Of a DNA stretch of 64,000 bases, positions 35,760 through 45,384 are shown piece by piece. This DNA is from Calonectria ilicicola. Its lineage: Eukaryota > Ascomycota > Sordariomycetes > Hypocreales > Nectriaceae. The stretch spans positions 3,348,001 through 3,412,000 of the forward strand of contig CP085831.1 of assembly GCA_020809705.1 (NCBI GenBank), read 5' to 3'. Position 1 is the stretch's first letter. Every line of letters starts with the position of its first letter. Position numbers and translations under genes: made by a program. Under the pieces are notes generated by a model, which was given only the letters and a program-made list of their open reading frames with translations, made no database searches and was not told where the DNA came from.

Positions 35760-37445
35760 CTACGACTCAGCTCGCTGAAGCTTTACTTTCACACCGTTTG
35801 CCGAGCTCACTGTCAACGCCAGAGCTTCAGTGAATGGCTCCGAGTCCATAGATTCTATCTCATCAAACACCTGTGCAAAGCGCACCAACACGTATAGAGA
35901 CTCTGTGAGCGCATAATTTTGTCCAAGACAGATACGTGGACCGCCGTTGAAGGGCAAGTATTGCTGTTCTAGTTAGCTCTATGCCAAATGCGGTTAGAGT
36001 GTGTACTTACCCATGTGAATCTCTGGTTCTCCCAACGTTCTGGTCGGAATTCATCTGCATCCTCACCATAAAGATCGCGTCTTCGGTGCAAAGAGTAGAC
36101 CGTGTAAATGACAGGAGCATCCTTTGGTACAAGGATGGGAGCAGTACCGTCGGGGCCACCACCACGCGGTAGGACCGTGTCCCTGATGGCAATCTTGGCA
36201 TTGTTTGGAACCGGAGGGTACAAACGCAGAGCTTGGTTTTGGTGTCAGTGTCATGTGCCAAATACATTATGTGCCTTTTTACTCACTCTCATTCACACAA
36301 TATTTAGCATACTTGAGGTTTCGAAGTTGCTCATATGTAGGCAGTTCTCCATTCAGTGTCTCCCGGACCTCTTGCTTGATCTTAGCCCACTGCTCAGGGT
36401 TGCGCGCAAGCGAAAACAGGAGGCTGCCAATCAAACTTGCCGTGGTATCTCTACCCGCCAGCAAAAGACTCAAAAGCTCATCTCGCAACTTCTCACGGTG
36501 ATCAGTAGCGCCAGCAAGCTCCGTGAGAAAAGTTCGTCGACCATCGGCATCAGTAGGTGGTTGAGAGTCTTCAGCGTTGATACCCTCAAGGTACTTCTTC
36601 CTGTATGCCAAGGCCTTGTTGACGTATTTGTCTGCGTATTCTCGGCAGATGCGATTTGATTTCACCGCTTTGGGATCGGCTCTTCGGAATTTGTACCAGG
36701 GTCCCATACGCATGCCAAGAGAGATCTCATCAAGAGCATAGCCGAAAGCCTCGACAAATTCTCGGTTAATTCCACTAACAAGCGTGTCGGTGGACTCTCC
36801 AAACAAGAACTCGGTGGAGGAATCGAGAGTGAAACCCAGGATCAGAGGGTTCAGATCAATGGTGTTTCCATCATTGGGAATGGACTTCAACAATTGCTGA
36901 AAGTGTCGCTCAATCATTGAGAGATCAGCCACTTGTTCCTTGGCAAAGTTGGGACGCAAAAGGGCTCTTGAGTGGGACCACTCTTCTCCATCAGTGACAA
37001 AGACACCACGACCAAGCATGGGTCCCATGACCTCAGGTCGGTTTCCAAGGGAATAGTCTTTGAAGTTGGTTGTGAGAATAGCCTTGATGTTCTCTGGTTC
37101 AATTGTCCAAACACTGGTACCACCCAGAGCTTGGAGCTCGTAAGTGCAGCCAATGTTCTTGAAGTTGTTCGTCAAGTAGTCAAGATATCGCTTTTCACCA
37201 TGACTCTTGTTCATTTGGTGAATGAAGTTGATGCCGAACCATTTTGATGGGAATTTGTTGGTCACAGGCTGACAACCATGAAGGGCAGAGAATTTGCGAC
37301 GCGAAAAATAAAGTGTTATGCTGGAGAGGATGTACCATCCAGCCAAAATAATGGTGAGAGTGAATAGAACTGTCAATGTCATCGAGCCTTGAACTCGAGA
37401 CACGACAGGAGAAAGGGCGTCTGCAGCAGCCATGATGGAAACCAT
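35760..37445 (-). CDS. cytochrome P450, CYP52-like
   Basis: Three exons (37445-36287, 36231-36011, 35963-35760) give 527 residues. The N-terminus has a membrane anchor ([17 protein letters not shown]). The I-helix motif AGRDTTA is at about 328-334, and the ExxR motif (ETLR, 386-389) is created exactly by the first splice junction. The PERF-like segment is FRPERW, and the heme loop is [11 protein letters not shown] with the ligand Cys472. The [20 protein letters not shown] part with a GGGPDG loop is characteristic of the CYP52 alkane/fatty-acid hydroxylase branch and its relatives in fungal polyketide clusters. It would be bound to the endoplasmic reticulum and oxidise the polyketide chain or a methyl branch with a P450 reductase. 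It is divergent from the methyltransferase across a shared promoter. Confidence 0.93.
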
Positions 37446-38369
37446 GATTTGGCTACTCTACTCAGAAGGTTCTACTGCAGTGTCAAGGTAGTTGTTTTAC
37501 ATTTCAAAAATTGCAACACTTGATAGCGAATTATGCTGCAGATAATGCAAGCCAATTGGGGCTTGGAAAATCGTCCGATGTGACTTGCTAGTTTCCGACT
37601 CTCACTCGTCGTTATGATGCAACGGTGAGATTCCTCTCACAGGGGCGTGCATGTGTGCCTGCAGCAGGACCTTTTGGCGGCTTTACTGCAGGGTCCTTGG
37701 TGGCGGGCGGGGGGCGAAGCCAAGTGCCATAACCCCTGTTTAGTCGCCGATCCTGGTGCTTACGGGTGTCCTTCACGCCTCAACAACGGTGTGCATTCAA
37801 AATCTCACTCCTCAAGAGCAAGTTATCATAACACGGGGAAGCGGGGAATAACAGGGACGTGCCAATCTCCGCACGGGAAAAATTACGTGTCGGGTTCGCC
37901 TCAAGGAAGAGGAGAGAAATGCCGGAATAGGAATGGAGATGGGAAAAAGATAAGCCTTAGCTAGTCGAGTCGCGATCAGACTAGTCGAAAATAGAATTCG
38001 CCGAGGATCATCACCGAACTTCATCATCAGCTTCGGACACGCCTCATCACGGATGGATCAAGACTCTACGTGGCTTTTGCATGTATCGAGGGCGGGGCTG
38101 AGCAACCTACTTCGATGCTCGTCTGTGCTAATGATGAGTAGATGTAACATGTTGCTAGGTAGAGCATCATTTCAAGGACTAGCTGAGGATCAGACAGCAG
38201 GTGGGGGCGATTTACAGTGTCTATACAAGTTGCAGCAAGTCTTGAAGTATTGTTGTGTATAAATAGGCTGATGCTCAGATAGCCGTATCTTCATCAATCA
38301 CAAAGGCATTGTGAGCCGATAAGAATCTTCCAATCTTTGAACAAAAGTTATATCACATATTCAGTTACA
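37446..38369. promoter_or_regulatory. divergent promoter, P450 / methyltransferase
   Basis: This 924-nt region is shared by two cluster genes. A TATAAATA box at 38258-38265 lies about 105 nt upstream of the methyltransferase ATG. A GCCGATC heptamer is at 37746-37752 and a GTCCGAT at 37573-37579. A G-rich tract (GGCGGGCGGGGGGCG) is at about 37701-37715. Frames inside the region have no coding character. Confidence 0.5.
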
Positions 38370-39340
38370 ATGGGTTCCAAGCCAGATGACGACTTCGAGT
38401 ACGTATTTCCGGACATTTCAGTCGAGAATGAACGTCTCGCTGGTCAACATCAGGGCATCAAGTTGGGCATGGGACGCCGTCTCTGCCTGGCTCCCCTAGA
38501 CTTGACACGTCCCAACCTCAGAATCTTTGATGGAGGTACCTCTGACGGTTAGTCTCCCAAGAAAAAGAATTTTACTTGCTGTGATAAGTTATGTTGACGT
38601 GTTTTCAAGGATATTGGCTAGATGACCTCAAGAAGGAGCTCGCTCAGCCCCAGACATGCGAGCTGATTGGTGGCGACCTCACTGGGCAGCGATTCCCAGA
38701 GCATCCTCCCGAAGGCGTGCAGCTTGTGGTGCAGAGCTCGACGGGACCCTTCCCCGAGGATTGGATCCAGAGCTTTGACCTGGTGCACCAGCGTCTCACT
38801 CTCGCAGGGTTGGGCAACCAGTCCCGGCACTGCGTGGACCAGCTCATGACGCTGGTTAAGCCCGGTGGCTGGATCCAGCTTGTTGAGTTGGACAACAGCT
38901 CCCACGAGCCAAACGGCCCGGCTGTCAAGGGCCTTGGCGCCCTGGTCGCTCGCTTGGCAGAGGGCATGGGTGCGGACCTCAAGTACCGCGGTGGCGGTAT
39001 GGAGAACTGGGTCCGGGAAAACGGCTTCATCCGCGTAGGCTCCATCCTGGCGCCCGTGTGCATGGGGGCTGAATGTCCCGATCCTGCCCTGCGCGAGCAG
39101 ACGACCAAGGCCTTCTCCTTTACCGCCGAGCAGCTGATCAAGGCTTGCAAGCGTGAGTGTCCTCATCCTTTCTTTGCAATCTACGTATGCTAATAGTGGG
39201 TCACAGGGTTCCCTGGTGGGATCAAGGTCATGACTGATGAGGAGGCCGAGGGTTTTGTGAAGAAGCTAGAGGATGAGATCCGAACTCGTGGTGGATACTT
39301 CCCTGTACGCGTAGTCTGGGGAAAGCGACCGCTCAACTAA
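38370..39340 (+). CDS. SAM-dependent methyltransferase, secondary-metabolism type
   Basis: Three exons (38370-38547, 38610-39152, 39207-39340) give 284 residues. The S-adenosylmethionine motif I is [10 protein letters not shown] (about 53-61) and is completed by the first splice junction. Motif II/III are [12 protein letters not shown] and [13 protein letters not shown]. The LVHQRL and KPGG..QL.E features are those of the small LaeA-like class I methyltransferases found in fungal clusters. It probably methylates an oxygen, nitrogen or carboxylate of the cluster product in the cytosol; regulation through a LaeA-type role is less likely in this setting. It shares a promoter with the P450 and is followed in tandem by the prenyltransferase. 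Exon 2 is notably GC-rich compared with its flanks. Confidence 0.88.
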
Positions 39341-40475
39341 GGTCGCGGGATGATGCAAGTGGCAATGTATTGTGAGAATTTAGCAAATTAGCTTGACAAG
39401 CGACTTCGGCTTTCAGATTGGGTCTGTGTGCACGACCGAAATTGGTCTAGGAATTAAGTTAGTTAAATCCATAACGAAATGGTATTTTCGAGTTCACCAC
39501 CACACCAGCTACCCTACATGAATGAAACCGCGTGCAGTTTTAGGCAACCCAGAACTCTTCTGGCATGAAAATTGCTGATCAATTGCTCAAAAAAGTTGGC
39601 TGTAAGCAGTAGCAACGTTGATCTGCCTTTGATCTAAAAAAAAAATACCCCACCTGATTGTACTTCCGCCTGTCGAAAGCATACGTGTAGATTTACATAC
39701 CAGTGGAGAACCTTCTCAACCGTCGTATAATCACGGTATTCTCGCAAATGTCCATGTTATGAAAAGGGGGCTGGCACGGCAATTCCTTCCGGTGCTTGTT
39801 AGCATTGTGGGTGTGATTGGTTGCTTTCGGGGCTCTCGCTATTTTTCTGGGAACTTTTTTTGTACTAAAATAACTGCGCGTCGCGACGTGGTTGGTCAGA
39901 ATTTTAACTCCGACCAAAGGTCCAACTGCCGATCGGCTCCAATGTCATCTTTCACAGGCCCACCAGGTATTTCATTTTCAGCTAGGTCTTACGCTGATCC
40001 TCATCCATAGATGATATTGAGATATACTAGCTATGATAAATGCACGCCTGCGTTTGGGCCTCGCCGCAATACCTGTCTATAGGGCAGTGCCGTCGACTAA
40101 AAGCTCCACACAACGTAACATCGGCCAAGGAACTTTTCTAGTAGGATTGTGTGGGGAGATACGCAAATGGCAGTGGATCAATCAACTCCATGAGACCGGG
40201 TTGAGACGGTTGATGTCTGATTGTGATAGTGTCATGGCCCCGTAAGCATAGTGTAAGTGCACGGGGACGTGTTTCTGTCTCCGTGAATATCGCCTCGCCT
40301 CACGACTATTTTCTGACACACGGCACATGCTCGGAGAGTCGCTTGAACCCACCGACTTCTAGCCTTAGAATCCGCCTACAAACAATATAAGGAGGCAAGG
40401 TCGAGAAGATAGCGGGGCCTGCTCTCTAAAATCCCCTAATCTTTGTAATTCTCGAATACTAGACAATCTGCTCCA
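39341..40475. promoter_or_regulatory. promoter region of the prenyltransferase
   Basis: About 1.1 kb. ACTGCCGATCGGC at 39925-39937 contains a perfect 10-bp palindrome (GCCGATCGGC, 39928-39937) and the same ACTGCCGATC found upstream of the PKS-NRPS. A TATA-like AATATAAGG is about 95 nt before the ATG. The short frames are not convincing as genes. An A9 tract is at about 39636. Confidence 0.5.
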
Positions 40476-41907
40476 ATGGCCACCCAACCCTCCCCCAACG
40501 CAAAAGAGCCCACCCAAGTATGGAAGGCGGTTTCGCGTTACATGCCCTCTCGTGACGCAAACACAGACTATTGGTGGAAGCGTACAGGACCCCAGGCAGC
40601 CTTGGTGCTTGAGAAGGCTGGCTACTCTGTTGCTGAACAGTACGATGCATTGTTGTTTTTGTACCACTGGATCGTGAGTAATATTTTTGTTCAATGAAGT
40701 TTATGTTCATCGCTAACTCGTTCCAAAGATTCCTGATCTTGGCCCCAGATTGGACTCACCAGACCGAAAGTGGCGGTCCTTGACACAGGCTGATGGCTCC
40801 CCTTTCGAACTGTCCCTGAAATGGAACACCGAGAGCGGGCCACCAGAAGTCCGCTACGTGGTTGAGCCCATCAACAGGCTCACTGGCACAGCACTTGACC
40901 CCATCAACTCACAGGCGGCCATGGAGCTGCGACACCGTCTAGCAAACGTTCTACCCAACATCGACCTGACTTGGTGCCATCATTTCGCTTCGTCCCTCTT
41001 TGGCCATGACAAGGTCCGGCTTAAGCGAGAGATGATGCCGGCAGGCCTCAAAATGCCCGCCAACTTCACAGTCCCGTCGACACTGGTCGCGCTAGAGTTC
41101 CCCCACAACGGCGTGCCATCCACTAAGTCTTATTTCATCCCGCGTAAGCATGGCCAAGGCGCGTGGCTGCCCATCCCGCAATGGGAGGAGGCTATTGCCG
41201 AGCTAGATCCTGTCAACAAGGCTCGTGCGGCCGTGATTGACTTTGTGGATCGCGAACCTGGAGTCTTGGTTCCAATCATGTTGGCTGTTGATGACCGGGA
41301 TGTGTCTGTGGCTCGCATCAAGTGGTACTTTGCAACCGCCCGCACCAACTTTGCCTGGGCGCGCGAGATTATGACTCTCGGCGGCAAGATCACCACAGAA
41401 CATCTGCCTCATCTAGAAAAGCAGCTGAGTGACTTATACGCGTTGATTAAGGGCATCACTGGTGTTCCCGATGACCACCCGGAGGATGCAGAATTACCTC
41501 CCGCGCCACGGTTTGATACATCCGCTGGTGAGGGCAATTATGTGCCACTGCCAATCCCCATTGCGGGCTACCAGGCGCATTTCAACATTGCACCAGGATC
41601 CGAGGTTCCTGGAGTGAAGCTCTACATTCCTATGCGTCGCTACGCGAGAGACGACCTTAGTGTGGCTCGTGGCATCGTTCGCGCTATGGAGGCGAGCGGC
41701 AGGGGTCAGTACTGCCAACAGTACTTGGACATTTTGGAAGGATTGTTGCCTGCAGACAAGCACTTGGATGGGGTAAATTGCTTGCAGACCTACATCAGTG
41801 CCCTGTTCAAGAAGAGCGGCGAGATTGAGCTGACTTCGTATTTGGCCATGATGCCGTATGGACCGGATCACAAGGTCATCCCATATGTCGGTGACGAGAA
41901 GCATTAG
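40476..41907 (+). CDS. DMATS-type aromatic (indole) prenyltransferase
   Basis: Two exons (40476-40673 and 40729-41907) with a 55-nt intron give 458 residues, the usual length of fungal dimethylallyltryptophan synthase-like enzymes (ABBA fold). Seen are the N-terminal WWKRTGPQAALVLEKAGYS helix and DGSPFELSLKWN, whose Glu corresponds to the residue that holds the indole NH in characterised members. Also visible are the Arg/Lys/Tyr-rich strands that bind diphosphate (VKLYIPMRRYARDD and others) and a C-terminal TYISALFKKSGEIELTSYLAMMPY. It should transfer a dimethylallyl group from DMAPP to an aromatic ring, either of free tryptophan/tyrosine or of the PKS-NRPS product. In this cluster, late prenylation of an aromatic amino-acid-derived tetramate or pyrrolone is the natural guess, as in cyclopiazonic acid formation. 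The regiochemistry is unknown. Confidence 0.93.
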
Positions 41908-43091
41908 TGGATTAGACGAGTCATGAATTACAGCTACCTAGATTATGCAGAGACTCAGAATAGGCAGTTTGACCTCAAAATGGCTCATCCATATGTATTG
42001 GTACGAGTCCATGCCGCATCCTTGGGACTTATGGGTGATTGTATTAAAGTAATGCATGCATCCTATGTCGTTTCAATAAAGTGCATACCATGTCAGAGAT
42101 GTAATCGACGATAACTGTTTATTATGGAGCACAACTTTGGACTAACGGGTGTGGAGCCGGAATCCCCCATGTTCAGCTTACCAGGTTTGCATCCCACGGA
42201 ACGATCCCATAGAGCGACATCGTATAGTGAATTTCATAGTTCCCCAATACACCGGAAATACGGAATAAACAAGATGCATAGATGCTGCATGCAGCTGACG
42301 ACCTGTGAAGTGTGATTGAATCGACCCATAGGACATCCTGCGGCACATTCTCGCTTGCTGACATGGCGTAGTGCAGCGCAAAAAGTCCATGCAGTGAATC
42401 CTTAGCGAAACGACGAGTGGCAATGGGAGGCTTGTTGAGACACGCGTCGGGATTCCACGGCTATAATTGGGCTGCTAAGAGGAAATGCGAGCATATGCGA
42501 GCATATGCCATTTCAGGAGGGGATTTAGTGGGAAGTCGGAACTGAACCGGACTCGCAGATCACATCTCAGGGCGAGCTAGCTGCTTATGACCATTTATTC
42601 GGATGTGTCGACAGGTCATCCTCGTCAAGGAGGGATTTCTGTCGATCATCTCTTGGCCTGGTTAAATTGGTTTCTTCATGGCCCCCAATCCTTCAACTCA
42701 ACTCGGGATGTGGGTTGCGGGGGGTGAGGGATAATTGGGGCCAAGGCGGACGTTTTAGCCGCTCCCCACAAGGCTGGGTCATAGCGAGACCCCGAGGAGT
42801 GAGGCTTCTCAGGGGGAGGTGTGCTCCATCTAAAATGTCATCGTGATTCCTGGAGCGGCGATTAACTAATTCGGCGATAAATGCGATGTTGCAATATTGT
42901 TAAAGCTGTCCGTTGGTATGAGTCCTAATATTGTGTCCCCCCACGCCCCTCCAACGCTTCAAAGGGGCAATTCTCATAGGGGAAATTTACAACACTATGC
43001 AGGGTCCTTTGACGGATGTCGGCAAGTTGCATGTCTCAGGCTATTATTCATTGGATTGGTGGTGAATGCGGCTGACAGCTACCCTGCAACC
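41908..43091. other. convergent intergenic spacer
   Basis: About 1.2 kb between the 3' ends of the prenyltransferase (+) and amidohydrolase (-). No gene was seen, and the listed frames lack motifs. There is a small tandem repeat of TGCGAGCATA (two full copies) at about 42487-42507 and a GGGGTGAGGG-like G-rich patch at 42715-42735. Nothing suggests a transposon. Confidence 0.5.
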
Positions 43092-44740
43092 TCAAGGCAC
43101 CAGGTTCTTCTCGTCAATGTTGGCTAGCTTCTTGAACGATTCAGCACCGCCCTTGATGTCCACCTGCGACAGCTTCTCCGCAACCCTGTCCCGACTCTCC
43201 ATCACAGCGGCCGCCATCTCATCCCACGTTATTTGCTTGGCCCCACTGATAGTCTTGCATGTCTTGTCATGGCTGTTTACCTGCACAGGCAGCAAGGCTC
43301 CGTTGCGCTTCCGCACGACTCCGTCCACAATCACCGTGTTCACATCACGGATCGTCGCATGCCGCACTATGGCCGTAACGGGATCATGCTGAGCTGCACA
43401 CACCATGGTTGGGCTGGTAGCATCAAATATGACAATGTCGGCGAGCTTACCCACGGCGATGCTCCCAATCTGTGACTCCATGCCCACCGCTCGAGCACCT
43501 GCAATGGTGCCCAAATTGAACGCTTGCATGGAGTCTCCAATGTTGCAGAGAGGAAATTTGCCGTCGTCAAGTATCTTCTGATTACGGCTCTGCCGCGCAA
43601 ACTGCAATGCGAGCCGCATCTGTGTCATCATGTCGGCGGGTCCCAGAAAATGGCCTGTCATTTCTATGAGCTTATTTCTATAAAATTGGCAATGGCAGTA
43701 CTGATTCACTTACAATCAACTCCCAAAGCTACTGAGACATCTCCACGGAAAGCCAAGGGCTGTCCCAGAGCTAGTTGAACTTCGGCATCTGGCGCTGCCG
43801 CCACGTAGGCTCCAGCTTCCGAGATAATCTTTCCATCGGCCTCGGATGCTTGAGTCGCGTGGGCAATGATCACATCGGGCTTTAGAAGTCCGTAATCCTT
43901 CATTAATTCAGGGATAGACTGAAGTCCTGCTGAAAATTAGCGACCGAAGATAAAATAGGGACGCGTAGATCTTACCAAAAATGTGATTCTTGCAATAATG
44001 CGTGCTGAATAGCTTGATTCCCCAGCTTTTTGCCTGCTCCCAGATCTTAATCACCTTGTCCTTGGGTAAGAACCAGAGATCAAATCCAAATCCAATTGAG
44101 ACACGCCCATCTCCAAATGGCTGTGACTTGGCAAGTTCTTCTACATGCTCAAAGAGCCAAGAAGGCAATATGTCGGTGTTGGGAATCAATGGGCACCACT
44201 GCTTGTATCTCACAATAGGCACATAGCAGTAAAAGGAGCGTAGACCAGAATGGGTCGTGGCCGCGATCGCCTCATCCACTGATATTGTTAGCGACTCTAT
44301 TGGTATCTATTTAGGCATGGACATTTCTCACCATGTTCTTTGGATGATGTCATGTGCGCATGGTCGACAACTGTCGTCGTTCCCGCATCAATGGACTCAA
44401 GACAGCCAACAAGCTGACCCCAGTAAATATCTTGAGGCTCCCAATTACCGCTTTGTAAACCGCCACCGCAGACGTAATCAAAGAGTGTGTGCTCGGCATG
44501 CCGGGCTTTCAACTGGGTCATCCAGATGTGATTATGAACGTCGATCATGCCCGGGGACACAATCTTGTTTGTGCAGTCAATAATTTCTGCATCTACAGGT
44601 TGCTCCAACGACTTTCCAATGGATGCAATCCTGTTGCCCTGAATTAGGACGTCGGTGTTGTGCAAAGGAACGACGTGATCCCCATCCTGATGTTGCAGGA
44701 CGGTGCCGTTTCTGAGGAGAATGGTGTTGGACCTGGACAT
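43092..44740 (-). CDS. metal-dependent amidohydrolase/deaminase (chlorohydrolase-like)
   Basis: Four exons (44740-44332, 44278-43976, 43926-43714, 43654-43092) give 495 residues, and all introns are 49-59 nt. It has the composite β-sandwich plus TIM-barrel layout of the amidohydrolase-1 family. LLRNGTVLQ is at the N-terminus, then the metal-binding HxH in SPGMIDVHNHIW, then a His in FSTHYCKNHIF and a His in VIIAHATQAS. The Asp is in AAAPDAEVQLALG, and IGSIAVGKLADIVIFD closes the sandwich. Relatives deaminate or dechlorinate N-heterocycles (guanine, adenosyl derivatives, triazines). It sits between the prenyltransferase and the FAD monooxygenase and shares a promoter with the latter, so it may act on the cluster product, for example by ring opening or deamination. 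It could equally be a nearby housekeeping-type catabolic gene. Confidence 0.88.
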
Positions 44741-45384
44741 GTTTACGAGCCTTGCAGCGCTGCAATGTGGTTTCAAATCACCGTTGCTTCGTAATAAATT
44801 TTATTGTATCATAAAGTAAATAAATATGAGATTCTAATTATATGTAAGCGGAACAGAAACGAGTGTTTAGTCCAAATAGGAAATTCGTTCATGACGGGAT
44901 GTGAATTGTTGGCTTAGGCCCACCCCTCACCTTAGCTCCAGGTCAGATCACTAAATTTACGAGACTTCCCCCAACGCCAGCGCCAGGTCCACCACATTCC
45001 AGCTGATCCCTGTCGCCTTAGTGCTGACCTACAACTGCCGTGGAAGAGACGACATCCACATACCGGCTTGGGCTCGCTAGGGCGGTGCAATGGCGCTGTC
45101 AGCATATGAGATCATATGGGCCGTGCCAGTAATCCGCTCGGCCCTTTGTTGCCGTCTATCACTTCCGGTCCCTGCATAACATGGAACGTGGCAAAGGCAC
45201 GGGTTTTCTCCCCGGTTGGTGTATACGTGGAAGTTCGGTGACACTGCGTACTGGGCTCCCCATGCGCAACAATTTCTGGCTGTTTTTGGTACTACTGTTG
45301 ATGCACTCAGACAAGTCCTAGGTCATCACGCCATATACAACGTTTATAAGCTCTCCTGTCAATAAGATCATACTATTTGGCATC
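44741..45384. promoter_or_regulatory. divergent promoter, amidohydrolase / FAD monooxygenase
   Basis: A 644-nt shared upstream region. TTTATAAG at 45343-45350 is a TATA-like box 35 nt before the monooxygenase ATG. The GCCGAT core seen upstream of other cluster genes is absent, and only a weak TCGGCC is present at about 45138. The part near the amidohydrolase start is AT-rich. Confidence 0.45.

Noticed and set aside
38618..39166. Two long minus-strand frames (168 and 182 codons)
   Set aside because: They are shadows of the GC-rich second exon of the methyltransferase, which carries the SAM-binding motifs on the plus strand.
19551..41907. Naming the locus as a cyclopiazonic acid cluster
   Set aside because: The PKS-NRPS, DMATS, P450, methyltransferase and MFS fit in type. 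However, the oxidocyclase is missing, a PaxM-like flavoenzyme and an amidohydrolase are present instead, and the release domain keeps YxxxK. Gene symbols were therefore left empty.
42487..42507. Tandem repeat of TGCGAGCATA as a possible CRISPR or satellite
   Set aside because: There are only two full copies, with no spacers and no wider array.
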